From positions 1 to 64,000 of the forward strand of contig DAOWGM010000164.1 of the NCBI GenBank assembly GCA_030637515.1: a stretch of DNA of 64,000 bases, given 5' to 3'. The notes below the pieces were generated by a model that had not been told where the DNA came from, ran no database searches, and was given only the letters and a program-made list of their open reading frames with translations. The translations under genes were made by a program, and so were the position numbers. Positions 1-8,499 of the stretch are shown piece by piece. Within the stretch, counting starts at the first letter, position 1. Each line of letters starts with the position of its first letter. The stretch comes from Bacteroidales bacterium (GTDB lineage Bacteria > Bacteroidota > Bacteroidia > Bacteroidales > UBA12077).

Positions 1-405
1 ATTGATCTTTTTTAAAAAGAAAAATCAAAAAAACTCTCTGCGTATTAATAAAGGGTAAGTATTATGAATTGAATTATGTTTTATAATTGTCTTTTAATAG
101 ATATTTGTTTGGTGTTTCGAAAGAGATAAAATATAAATTTGCTTCGAATCAAAGTGTGTGTATATAAAAATAAATACATATTATAAAAAGCCCCAAAATT
201 GTAATTAGAATTATTTTAAATTGGCTCTGTAAGTCTTGTTTTTGTTAGGTTGCAGAATAAAGATATTATAGGACATATTGTAAACCTTTGTATTCATAAA
301 TCTAAATTCTATATTACTCAATTATTTTTTGAAACCATTAATTATAAACTAAGCGTTTTAAAGTCTATGCGTGTAAAACGAATACTACAGGAAAAAGAAG
401 CAACA
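1..405. other. Non-coding lead-in upstream of the redox operon
   Basis: This stretch is AT-rich and contains no convincing gene. The ORF track opens the first reading frame at a TTG at 250, but the 52 codons before the ATG at 406 encode nothing resembling the NuoE family, so I treat 250-405 as untranslated. The only signal I can support is a possible promoter near 108-141. Confidence 0.6.
108..142 (+). promoter_or_regulatory. Candidate Bacteroidota promoter for the redox operon
   Basis: TAAATTTG at 134-141 matches the Bacteroidota -7 consensus TAnnTTTG. A TTTG at 108-111 could be the -33 element, but the 22-base spacer is a few bases longer than usual. It would leave a leader of about 260 bases before the NuoE-like start. 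This is motif evidence only. Confidence 0.35.
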
Positions 406-885
406 ATGCAGGCTTCTGTCGATCTAACCTTAATTGATCCGCTAATTGATAAATACAAAAGTAAAAGGGGTAATATGATTCCTATTTTACAGGGGACTCA
501 GAATATATATGGATATTTGCCTGAAGTGGCTTTTATGAAAATAGCTGAATTAACAGGATTAAAACTTAGTGAAATGTATGGTGTTGCTACGTTTTATACT
601 CAATTCAGATTAAATCCGGTTGGGAAGCATATAGTTAAAGTATGTCATGGTACTGCTTGCCATGTTCAAAATGCAACTGCTATTTCAGAAGCAATCGAAG
701 ATGCTTTAGGAATAAAAGATGGTGAAACTACTGAGGATCGGATGTTTACCCTTGAATCTGTTGCATGTCTTGGTTGTTGTTCTTTAGCTCCGGTTATGAT
801 GATTGGAGATGATACTTACGGTAAGCTTACAGGAAATCAAGCTGTTAAAATCGTGAAGGAAATCAAGATTAAAGAAAGTAATTAA
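406..885 (+). CDS. nuoE: NuoE/HydC-like [2Fe-2S] subunit
   Basis: Thioredoxin-fold [2Fe-2S] subunit that partners a NuoF-like flavoprotein in NADH-linked complexes. From the ATG at 406 it is 159 residues, the normal NuoE length. Four cysteines in the family arrangement are visible: CHGTAC in the middle and CLGCC near the C-terminus, with the typical GVATFYTQF segment before them. I chose 406 over the TTG at 250 because it has an AGGAAAAAGAAG purine run just upstream and because the earlier codons are unlike the family. It is first of a three-gene operon, 34 bases before the NuoF-like gene. The family occurs in complex I, electron-bifurcating hydrogenases, formate dehydrogenases and related cytoplasmic oxidoreductases; the neighbours point to the soluble kind. 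Confidence 0.9.
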   Translation: MQASVDLTLIDPLIDKYKSKRGNMIPILQGTQNIYGYLPEVAFMKIAELTGLKLSEMYGVATFYTQFRLNPVGKHIVKVCHGTACHVQNATAISEAIEDALGIKDGETTEDRMFTLESVACLGCCSLAPVMMIGDDTYGKLTGNQAVKIVKEIKIKESN

Positions 886-919
886 TTTATTCCAATTGGA
901 AATATCAAAAGAATTTAAA

Positions 920-2698
920 ATGGAAAAAACTAAAGTTTTAATAGGACTGGCAAGTTGTGGAATCGCTGCTGGTGCTAATAAAGTATTTGATAAGCTCAAA
1001 GCTTTACAGGAAGCTGATAAACTGGATATTGAACTTAAGAAAACAGGATGTATTGGAATGTGCTATAGAGAACCATTGGTTGAAGTTATTGACGAAACTG
1101 GTTCGTATTTATATGGCGAAATTAATGAAGAAAAAGCAGTTGAAATATTCGATAAACACTTAAAACAAGGCGAACCAGTAAAAGATTATGTCGTAAAAAG
1201 TGATTTGTTCAAATCAAAAGATGATAACTTTTGGACCGGTCAGGTAAAAATTGCATTACGAAATTGTGGTGTTATCGATCCTGAAAATATAAATGAATAT
1301 GAAGAGCAAGGAGGATATGAAGCCATAAGAAAAATACTTGAAGGGAAAATTGAACAAGAGCAAGTAATTCAAACTGTATTAGATTCAGGTATTCGCGGTC
1401 GCGGTGGTGGAGGATTCCCAACAGGATTAAAATGGAGATTTGCACAAAAGAATGATGCCGATACTAAATATATTATTTGTAATGCCGATGAAGGTGATCC
1501 AGGAGCATTTATGGATCGTTCGTTGTTAGAAGGTGATCCTCATGCAGTATTAGAAGGATTAGTAATAGGAGCTTATGCAATTGGAGCAAATGAAGGAGTT
1601 ATTTATTGTCGTGCTGAATATCCTTTAGCAATTAAACGATTAAACATAGCAATTGATCAGGCAAGAGAAAAAGGATATCTTGGAAATAATATAATGGGAG
1701 TTAAAGGATTTAATTTCGATTTGTATGTAAAAGAAGGTGCAGGAGCGTTTGTTTGTGGTGAAGAAACTGCATTAATGGCATCAATCGAAGGTGAACGTGG
1801 AATGCCACGTAAACGACCTCCATTTCCTGCAGAAGCAGGATTATACGGAAAACCTTCAAACATTAACAATGTTGAGACTTTCGCGAATATTCCATATATA
1901 TTATTGAACGGACCAGAATCATTTTCAAAATATGGTACTGAAAAAAGTAAAGGAACAAAAGTATTTGCATTAACAGGTAAAATTAATCATGGTGGTGCTG
2001 TTGAAGTTCCTATGGGAGTTTCGATTAAAGATATTATTTTCAAATTAGGTGGCGGAATAACTGATGGCAAAAAGTTTAAAGCAGTTCAGTTAGGAGGACC
2101 TTCCGGAGGTTGTATCCCGGAATATCTTGCTGATACATTAGTTGATTATGATTCAGTAAATGCTACTGGTGCTATTATGGGTTCTGGGGGTATGGTTGTA
2201 ATGGATGAAACCACCTGCATGGTTGATATGGCAAGGTTTTTTCTCGATTTTACTTGTAAAGAATCTTGTGGTAAATGTACTTTCTGTCGTGTAGGAACAA
2301 AACGAATGTTGGAAATTCTGGAAAGAATTACTCAAGGTGAAGGAAAAGAAGGTGATATTGAAAAACTTGAAGAACTGGCATATCAAATTAAAGATAACTC
2401 ACTTTGTGGACTTGGACAAACTGCTCCAAATCCTGTTTTAACTACTATAAAATATTTCCGTCATGAGTATGAAGCTCATATAAAGGATAAAAAATGTCCT
2501 GCATTAAATTGTAAAAAATTACTTACTTATACTGTTAATCCTGATACATGTACAGGATGTACAGTTTGTGCTAAAAACTGCCCGACTGATGCCATTGATG
2601 GAGCAAGAAAAGAATTGCATTTTATTCGTCAGGATGCATGTATTCAGTGCGGTATGTGCTTTAGTAAGTGTAAGTTTGATGCTATTTTATTATCATAA
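920..2698 (+). CDS. nuoF: NuoF/HydB-like NADH-binding flavoprotein with extra Fe-S domains
   Basis: NADH- and FMN-binding electron-entry subunit of a soluble, cytoplasmic oxidoreductase. From the ATG at 920 it is 592 residues; the track's TTG at 896 adds eight codons of no family character. In order I see an N-terminal thioredoxin-like [2Fe-2S] domain (SCGIAAG, TGCIGMC), the FMN/NADH loop (GRGGGGFPTGLKW; GAGAFVCGEETALMASIEG), a [4Fe-4S] site (SCGKCTFCR), and a C-terminal pair of ferredoxin-type clusters (CTGCTVCAKNCP, CIQCGMCFSKC). The extra N- and C-terminal Fe-S domains are typical of HydB/HndC-type subunits of bifurcating enzymes and not of complex I NuoF. No [FeFe]-hydrogenase H-cluster subunit is encoded nearby, so the electron acceptor must be inferred from the next gene. 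Confidence 0.9.
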   Translation: MEKTKVLIGLASCGIAAGANKVFDKLKALQEADKLDIELKKTGCIGMCYREPLVEVIDETGSYLYGEINEEKAVEIFDKHLKQGEPVKDYVVKSDLFKSKDDNFWTGQVKIALRNCGVIDPENINEYEEQGGYEAIRKILEGKIEQEQVIQTVLDSGIRGRGGGGFPTGLKWRFAQKNDADTKYIICNADEGDPGAFMDRSLLEGDPHAVLEGLVIGAYAIGANEGVIYCRAEYPLAIKRLNIAIDQAREKGYLGNNIMGVKGFNFDLYVKEGAGAFVCGEETALMASIEGERGMPRKRPPFPAEAGLYGKPSNINNVETFANIPYILLNGPESFSKYGTEKSKGTKVFALTGKINHGGAVEVPMGVSIKDIIFKLGGGITDGKKFKAVQLGGPSGGCIPEYLADTLVDYDSVNATGAIMGSGGMVVMDETTCMVDMARFFLDFTCKESCGKCTFCRVGTKRMLEILERITQGEGKEGDIEKLEELAYQIKDNSLCGLGQTAPNPVLTTIKYFRHEYEAHIKDKKCPALNCKKLLTYTVNPDTCTGCTVCAKNCPTDAIDGARKELHFIRQDACIQCGMCFSKCKFDAILLS

Positions 2699-2750
2699 TT
2701 CAAACTTTAAGTGATAATTAAAGAATCATTAACCAAATTAGAAAAGAAAA

Positions 2751-5700
2751 ATGAGCAATCAATTAAATATAATACTTAACGGAAAAAATGTTAAAGGAAA
2801 CCCTGAAGAAACAATTCTTCAGTTAGCAAAGCGAAATGGAATTGAAATTCCAACCTTATGTAACGATCCGCGATTAAAACCATTCTCTTCATGTTTTGTA
2901 TGTGTGGTTGAAGTTGATGGAATGAAAGGAATGCAACCATCCTGTTCGACCAAAATACAGGAAGGGATGAAAGTTGAAACCGAAAACGAAAAAGTAAAAA
3001 TAGCGCGAAAAACAGCATTAGATTTAATGCTTAGTAATCATTATGCTGATTGTGAAGCACCGTGTAAGCAAACTTGTCCTGCGGGTGTAGATGTGCAGGG
3101 ATATATTGCTTTAATTGAAAAAGGACTTTATAGCGAAGCAATTGGTTTAATTAAAGAAACCAATCCATTACCAGCAATCTGTGGCCGTGTTTGTGTTCGT
3201 CCTTGCGAAGTTGCATGTCGTCGAAATCATTTAGACGAAGGTGCTGCTGTTGGAATAGATTATATGAAACGTTTTGCGGCAGATCAGGATTTACTTTCTG
3301 AAACAAAATATATTCCTGAAGTAGCAAAGTCAACAGATAAAAAAGTTGCTATTATTGGCGCTGGTCCTGGTGGATTATCAACTGCATATTTTTTACAACA
3401 AAAAGGACATCAATGTGATATATTTGAAGCTGCTCCAAACCCTGGAGGTTGGTTACGTTATGGTATTCCTGAGTATCGTTTACCAAATGATATTTTAGAT
3501 AAAGAAGTAGCTGCCGTTACAGAATTAGGAGCAAATATCTTTTATAATAAAAAGTTAGGCGATAATGTAAGTTATAAAGAACTGAAGAAAGATTACGATT
3601 CAGTTATTTTAACCATAGGTTCGCAACGAGGAACATTAATTGGTTGCGAAGGTGATGATGCTGAAAATGTATATTCTGGAATTGATTTTCTTAGAAATAT
3701 GGAAATGACAGGTCAGAAATATGATTTTGCCGGAAAAACAATAGCAGTTGTTGGTGGAGGAAATACAGCAATGGATTGCTGTCGTACATCATTGCGTTGT
3801 GGTGCTGAAAAAGTTTATGTAATTTATCGTCGTACTGAAAAAGAAATGCCTGCAAACCCAATTGAGATTCATGAATCAAAGGTTGAGGGTATTGAATATA
3901 TGTTTCTTACCAATCCTACAAAAGTTAACAAAGATAAGGATGGTAAGTTAAAATCAATGACTTGTCTGAAAATGGAATTAGGTGAGCCAGATGCTTCTGG
4001 TCGTCGTCGTCCGATTCCTATTGAAGGTTCTGAGTTTGATATTGAACTTGATTATGCTTTAGCAGCAATTGGTCAGAAAACGGAAGTTAATTTCTTAGAT
4101 GATATTAATAAGTTTGCAACAGATGGTAAGTTAGAAGTAAATCGTTGGGGAGATATTGATGCTGATAAGGATACTTTACAAACTGGATCAAAATCAATTT
4201 TTGCTGCTGGTGATGGAGTTTCTGGTCCTGCAACTATTATTGAAGCTGTTGCACAGGCAAAAGTAGCAAGTCGCAGCTGCCATCAGTTTTTAATGGGCGA
4301 AGAATTAAAACCTGAACCAAAAGAATTTATCAGCCGCAGAGATAATTTTAAAGAACTCACTTCAAGTGATTTTCTTGGCAGATATCAAAACCAGATTCGC
4401 GAAGAAATGCCTGTTCTTGAGGCTGACGACCGAGTTAATTTTAAAGAAGTTGAGTTGGGATATAATGATGAAAATGTTGCAAAACACGAAGCAGAAAGAT
4501 GTCTGGAATGTGGTTGTACAGAGTTTCATACTTGTGACCTTAAGAAATATTCAACAGAGTATGATGCTGATCAGAAGCATTTTGAAGGTGATTTTCATGC
4601 GCACGAATTGGATTTTTCTCATCCGTTTATTGAAATAGATAATAACAAATGTATTCTATGTGCACGATGTGTTAGAATCTGTAAAGAAGTTGTTGGAGCA
4701 AATGCTCTTGGATTAGTAAATCGCGGATTCGATACATATATAGCTCCAAGTATGGGGAATTCATTAACAGAAACAGATTGTGAATCTTGTGGATTATGTA
4801 TTTCAACATGTCCAACAGGAGCAATAACAGAAAATGTAGCTTTCAAACCCGGTCCGGTTAAGCTGGAAACAGTTAACACAATATGTAATTATTGTTCGGT
4901 TGGTTGTGAAGTTGAGTATCAACATAAATCAGAATTTGTTTGGAAAGCCAATGGTAAGGATGGTCAAATAAATCAGGATGGAAATATTTGCCGTTATCCT
5001 AAATTTGGATATGGTGTAATGAACGATACAACACGATTAACTCAGCCTTTATTAAAAGTTGATGGTAAGTTTGAGACTATTAGTTGGGATAAAGCATTTG
5101 ATATTATTGCTGATGAGATTAAAGGTGCTGACGCGGACGAAAATGGTTTCTTTGCTGGAGCAAGATTAAGCAATGAAGAAATGTATTTAGTTCAGAAACT
5201 TGCAAGAGCTGGAGCAAAAACCAACAATGTTACAAGTTTCCATTATACAGGGCAGGGCAGATGGTACAGCCAGAATTCAGAAGCAAATGTGCCTTTTGAG
5301 CAAATAAAAGATGCAAGCAAAATTTATATTTTGGGCTCTGAAACAAATATGGATAATGCGGTTGTTAGCTTTATGATTAATAATGCAAGAGAACTTGAAA
5401 GTACTCCTGTAGAATTAGTTACAAATAAAGATTTAAGTGCATTAGAGCATAAAGTAGATAATACTATAAAAGTAAAATCATATTATCATTTCATTAAAGC
5501 AGTTAATTATAAATTAATTGAAAAAGGATTACAAAACAATCTGTTTATTAATGATAATTGCAGAGGATATGATGAATACAAAAAAGATTTAGCTAAAGAA
5601 AACTTTGAAGAGCTTGTAAAAGAATCTGGTGTTTGTTGTCAAGAAGTTATTGAAGAATTTGCGGTTAATTATAATAATGAAATAAATGCAGTTCTTGTAT

Positions 5701-6449
5701 TCTCAGAAAAAGAAGTTTCTTCAAATGTAAGCCGGGAATTATTTAATTTAGCAATGATAACCGGTAAATTAGGAAAAACAGCAAATGGACTGATTTCTCT
5801 AAAAGAAAAGAATAATTCTCAGGGATTAATTGATATGGGAATTTCAACGAAAAATGGTGTTGGAAATATTGATCTCGCTGATGAAAAGTATGCTAAGAAA
5901 TTGGCAAAGAAGTGGAATATAGAAGAATTTCCTCAGCAGGGTGATAAATGTATGAAGGAGCTATTAAATGAAGGATTGATTAAGAAATTCTACATTTTTG
6001 GTGAAGACCCAGTTGGATGTACAACAGATAAAGCAAAAGTGCAAAAATGGTTTGCAGATGCTGAGTTTGTAATCGTACAAGACTATTTTATGACTGAAAC
6101 AGCTAAATTGGCCAATTTAATTCTTCCTGCATCATTCCCAATTGAAACAAGCGGTAGCTTTACAAATACTCAAAAGAATATCCAGATATTTGAAAAGCAA
6201 TTCAATGGAAAAGTTGAAGTTGAAAATTATAAGCAGTTAATTCAAATATTAAATCAGCTTACAGAAACAGAATTAGATTCTGTTGATAAAGTAAGAGAAG
6301 AATTATTTGAAATATTATCTGGTATAGAAAAGAAGGAGAATTACGAACTTATTTATACTGAAAAAGATAATTTAAATAAGCTTTTTAAACATGGTTGCGA
6401 TTTTGCTGTTAAATACTTTGACCAAAAATTCAAAAAAGCATTTAATTGA
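2751..6449 (+). CDS. Fused ferredoxin / GltD-like flavoprotein / NuoG-like oxidoreductase subunit
   Basis: Very large (1232 aa) cytoplasmic redox subunit, last of the NuoEF operon. Domain order: N-terminal [2Fe-2S] ferredoxin (C37, C48, C51, C65); Cys-rich entry of a GltD/NfnB-like domain (C101-C109, C144-C156); FAD Rossmann motif (IIGAGPGGLS, about 200-210); NAD(P) Rossmann motif (AVVGGGNTAMD, about 332-342); a further Cys cluster (CLECGC, about 584); two [4Fe-4S] motifs (CILCARCVRIC, CESCGLCISTCP); then a molybdopterin-oxidoreductase-like region from about 710 with CNYCSVGC. At the place where formate dehydrogenases carry catalytic Sec/Cys this protein reads FHYTGQGRWY, so it resembles NuoG in lacking the Mo ligand. 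With NuoE/NuoF it could be an electron-bifurcating NAD(P)H:ferredoxin-type enzyme of the broad HydABC/BfuBC class; the true substrate cannot be read from sequence. Confidence 0.8.
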   Translation: MSNQLNIILNGKNVKGNPEETILQLAKRNGIEIPTLCNDPRLKPFSSCFVCVVEVDGMKGMQPSCSTKIQEGMKVETENEKVKIARKTALDLMLSNHYADCEAPCKQTCPAGVDVQGYIALIEKGLYSEAIGLIKETNPLPAICGRVCVRPCEVACRRNHLDEGAAVGIDYMKRFAADQDLLSETKYIPEVAKSTDKKVAIIGAGPGGLSTAYFLQQKGHQCDIFEAAPNPGGWLRYGIPEYRLPNDILDKEVAAVTELGANIFYNKKLGDNVSYKELKKDYDSVILTIGSQRGTLIGCEGDDAENVYSGIDFLRNMEMTGQKYDFAGKTIAVVGGGNTAMDCCRTSLRCGAEKVYVIYRRTEKEMPANPIEIHESKVEGIEYMFLTNPTKVNKDKDGKLKSMTCLKMELGEPDASGRRRPIPIEGSEFDIELDYALAAIGQKTEVNFLDDINKFATDGKLEVNRWGDIDADKDTLQTGSKSIFAAGDGVSGPATIIEAVAQAKVASRSCHQFLMGEELKPEPKEFISRRDNFKELTSSDFLGRYQNQIREEMPVLEADDRVNFKEVELGYNDENVAKHEAERCLECGCTEFHTCDLKKYSTEYDADQKHFEGDFHAHELDFSHPFIEIDNNKCILCARCVRICKEVVGANALGLVNRGFDTYIAPSMGNSLTETDCESCGLCISTCPTGAITENVAFKPGPVKLETVNTICNYCSVGCEVEYQHKSEFVWKANGKDGQINQDGNICRYPKFGYGVMNDTTRLTQPLLKVDGKFETISWDKAFDIIADEIKGADADENGFFAGARLSNEEMYLVQKLARAGAKTNNVTSFHYTGQGRWYSQNSEANVPFEQIKDASKIYILGSETNMDNAVVSFMINNARELESTPVELVTNKDLSALEHKVDNTIKVKSYYHFIKAVNYKLIEKGLQNNLFINDNCRGYDEYKKDLAKENFEELVKESGVCCQEVIEEFAVNYNNEINAVLVFSEKEVSSNVSRELFNLAMITGKLGKTANGLISLKEKNNSQGLIDMGISTKNGVGNIDLADEKYAKKLAKKWNIEEFPQQGDKCMKELLNEGLIKKFYIFGEDPVGCTTDKAKVQKWFADAEFVIVQDYFMTETAKLANLILPASFPIETSGSFTNTQKNIQIFEKQFNGKVEVENYKQLIQILNQLTETELDSVDKVREELFEILSGIEKKENYELIYTEKDNLNKLFKHGCDFAVKYFDQKFKKAFN

Positions 6450-6460
6450 TATCTAATGAA

Positions 6461-6497
6461 AGAACACCTTGCTTTTTAATGAGGTGTTCTAAGCTTT
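6461..6497 (+). terminator. Hairpin after the NuoEF operon
   Basis: Arms AGAACACCT (6461-6469) and AGGTGTTCT (6482-6490) pair perfectly around a 12-base loop just past the stop codon. The following tract is only moderately T-rich, so it is a plausible rather than a textbook intrinsic terminator. Confidence 0.55.
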
Positions 6498-6697
6498 TAC
6501 TTACGAATGGTTTAATTTTAAACTATCGATACTCTTAATAGTGCAAAAGCGATATTTATTACGATACAGCAAATAGATCTAATTTTAATAAATATAACGA
6601 AAAGCTTGCTTTGAATGCTAATATTTAATAACTTATAATAAAATTTTGCACCTAAACATCTACTTATTCGAAACAAAAAATATTTAAAAGTATAATT

Positions 6698-7579
6698 ATG
6701 TATAATTTCATTTCATTAAAAGTAAAATGCCATGAATGTGGTAAGTCACTAATGGATCATGAGAAATTAGTAGATCATGAGACTAGTATAAAATTACATA
6801 TTAAAATTGGCAAAAATAAAGGAACTATTAATTTAAGTTCAATTTATGGAAGTTATAATTACATATGTGATATTGAAATTCCGGATAGTCAGATAGCTGA
6901 ATTTTATTGTCCGCATTGTCAGGCTCAAATTATTGAAGAAGATAAATGTAAAATCTGTGATGCTCCAATGATTCCTTTAACTATAGATATGGGAGGAGTA
7001 GTTAGTATATGTTCCCGAAGTGGATGTAAAAATCATACTATTGAGTTTGAAGATCTTTCAGTTGCTTTGAAAAAACTTTACCAGGAACATGGATTTAGAG
7101 GTAGATACTATCCAAAAGATTTAGATTTACGTGGTCAGTTTGATAAACCTAAGGTTGAGAAAGTAGATGAAGTAAAAGAGATTCTTGAAACAGGTACCTT
7201 TCTTAATTCTTATTGTCCTCATTGCAAAAAAAGCTTAATTGAACATAATATGCTTAAGTTGAAGATTGTAGATTATGAAAAAAAGGACTCAGGATTTGTT
7301 ATGTTAAGTCCCTACTTAAATGTCTATTCTACAAAATCAACGATTTTTCTTAAAGAAAATAAACCTGTAAGTGATATAAAATGTTTTCATTGCGATGCAA
7401 GTTTAATGATCGAAGATAAAACATGTGAAATATGCAATTCATCTGTTGCAAAAATCTCTATTGGTGCCAGAACGAGGCTAATTAATTTTTATATTTGTTC
7501 AAAGAAGGGATGTAAATGGCATGGTTTGAGTGAAAACGACTTATATGATATTCGATTAGAAGATAGTATGGAGTGGTAG
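6698..7579 (+). CDS. Tandem four-knuckle cysteine (zinc-ribbon-like) protein next to nfnA
   Basis: A 293-residue soluble protein I cannot assign to a named family. It is built from two copies of one module. Copy A has pairs C11/C14, C71/C74, C84/C87 and C105/C110; copy B has C173/C176, C229/C232, C243/C246 and C267/C272. Shared landmarks are YCPHC, a CxxC-x(9-10)-CxxC pair in the middle, and a final IC(S)xxGC...H segment. The spacing suggests zinc ribbons, although Fe-S or rubredoxin-like binding cannot be excluded. The same module forms the first ~135 residues of the NfnB protein two genes downstream, so the two probably share an origin and perhaps a partner. The gene lies 56 bases before nfnA in the same direction, about 250 bases after the NuoEF operon. 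Confidence 0.8.
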   Translation: MYNFISLKVKCHECGKSLMDHEKLVDHETSIKLHIKIGKNKGTINLSSIYGSYNYICDIEIPDSQIAEFYCPHCQAQIIEEDKCKICDAPMIPLTIDMGGVVSICSRSGCKNHTIEFEDLSVALKKLYQEHGFRGRYYPKDLDLRGQFDKPKVEKVDEVKEILETGTFLNSYCPHCKKSLIEHNMLKLKIVDYEKKDSGFVMLSPYLNVYSTKSTIFLKENKPVSDIKCFHCDASLMIEDKTCEICNSSVAKISIGARTRLINFYICSKKGCKWHGLSENDLYDIRLEDSMEW

Positions 7580-7634
7580 ATTATTAACCAGCGATTCCCT
7601 GATTGAAACATAAAGATGAGTAAATTATTTAGTT

Positions 7635-8462
7635 GTGTTTCAGATAGAAAGAAAACAAGAATTAGCAAAAGGAACAATAATTAGATTTGACATTAATGCT
7701 CCTAAAATTGCTAAAAAAGCTAAGCCAGGTCAATTTATTATTTTACGGGTTAACGAAACTGGTGAAAGAATACCAATGACCATTGCTGATAAAGATGAAT
7801 TTGCTGGATTTATAACAATTATATTTCAGGTTGTTGGAAAAACAACTGCTTTAATGCGTTCTTTGAAAGAAGGTGATTATATAAAAGATGTTGCCGGACC
7901 ATTAGGAAAACCTGCTGAAGTTGAAAAAACAGGAACGGTTGTAATGGTTGGTGGCGGAACAGGTGTCGCAATTTTATATCACGTTACAAAGGCTTTTAAG
8001 GAAGCAGGGAATCACGTAATCGGTATTATTGGTGCTCGCGAAAAAAATATGCTGATACTCGAAAATGAGATGCAGACTATTTGCGACGAGTTAATAGTAA
8101 CAACCGATGACGGAAGTTATGGTGAAAGAGGTTTTGTAACTCAACCACTGGATAAATATCTTAGCGAAAGACACGACATAAAACTTGTATATGCAATAGG
8201 CCCAATAGTGATGATGAAAAATGTTTGTGCCTTAACCAGAAAATACGAAATGCCAACAAAAGTTAGTTTAAATCCAATAATGATAGATGGTACAGGTATG
8301 TGTGGCGGTTGCAGAGTTAATGTTAAGGGTCAAACAAAATTCTGTTGTGTCGATGGCCCTGATTTTGACGGACATGATGTAGATTTTGACGAACTTGAAA
8401 AACGAAATTCGTTATATTTAAAGGATGAAAAAGATTCTTTGCTTTTCTCTATTCATAAATAA
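7635..8462 (+). CDS. nfnA: NfnA: ferredoxin-NADP reductase-type alpha subunit
   Basis: Small subunit of NADH-dependent reduced ferredoxin:NADP+ oxidoreductase (also called sulfide dehydrogenase subunit B), 275 residues. It shows the FAD-binding beta-barrel start (AKKAKPGQFIILRV, RIPMTIAD), the nucleotide-binding glycine loop (GGGTGVAILYHV) and the C-terminal [2Fe-2S] motif DGTGMCGGCRV...FCCVDGPDFDGH. The start must be the GTG at 7635: an in-frame TGA lies at 7617 and the encoded (M)FQIERKQELAKG matches the family's N-terminus. NfnB follows after 37 bases. Together they would couple NADH, NADPH and ferredoxin by flavin-based electron bifurcation in the cytoplasm. Confidence 0.9.
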   Translation: MFQIERKQELAKGTIIRFDINAPKIAKKAKPGQFIILRVNETGERIPMTIADKDEFAGFITIIFQVVGKTTALMRSLKEGDYIKDVAGPLGKPAEVEKTGTVVMVGGGTGVAILYHVTKAFKEAGNHVIGIIGAREKNMLILENEMQTICDELIVTTDDGSYGERGFVTQPLDKYLSERHDIKLVYAIGPIVMMKNVCALTRKYEMPTKVSLNPIMIDGTGMCGGCRVNVKGQTKFCCVDGPDFDGHDVDFDELEKRNSLYLKDEKDSLLFSIHK

Positions 8463-8499
8463 TAATTAACCGTCAATAATAGCAACTTAAAATTAAACA

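Noticed and set aside
250-405. TTG-initiated N-terminal extension of the NuoE-like protein
   Set aside because: The 52 extra residues do not resemble the family, while the ATG at 406 has a purine-rich upstream stretch and gives the normal length.
4366-4638. Alternative-frame ORF inside the 1232-residue gene
   Set aside because: It lies fully within a coding region with clear family motifs and has no recognisable domain.
4860-6300. Formate dehydrogenase or hydrogenase catalytic subunit
   Set aside because: No Sec/Cys at the molybdenum ligand position and no H-cluster motif; the region is NuoG-like only.
6450-6697. Possible small RNA or gene in the gap after the NuoEF operon
   Set aside because: Apart from the hairpin at 6461, the stretch is AT-rich without structure or an open frame of note.
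7616-7684. ATG-initiated short frame overlapping the nfnA start, suggesting a frameshift
   Set aside because: It ends after about 22 codons and is in another frame; the GTG at 7635 gives the expected N-terminus for NfnA without any shift.
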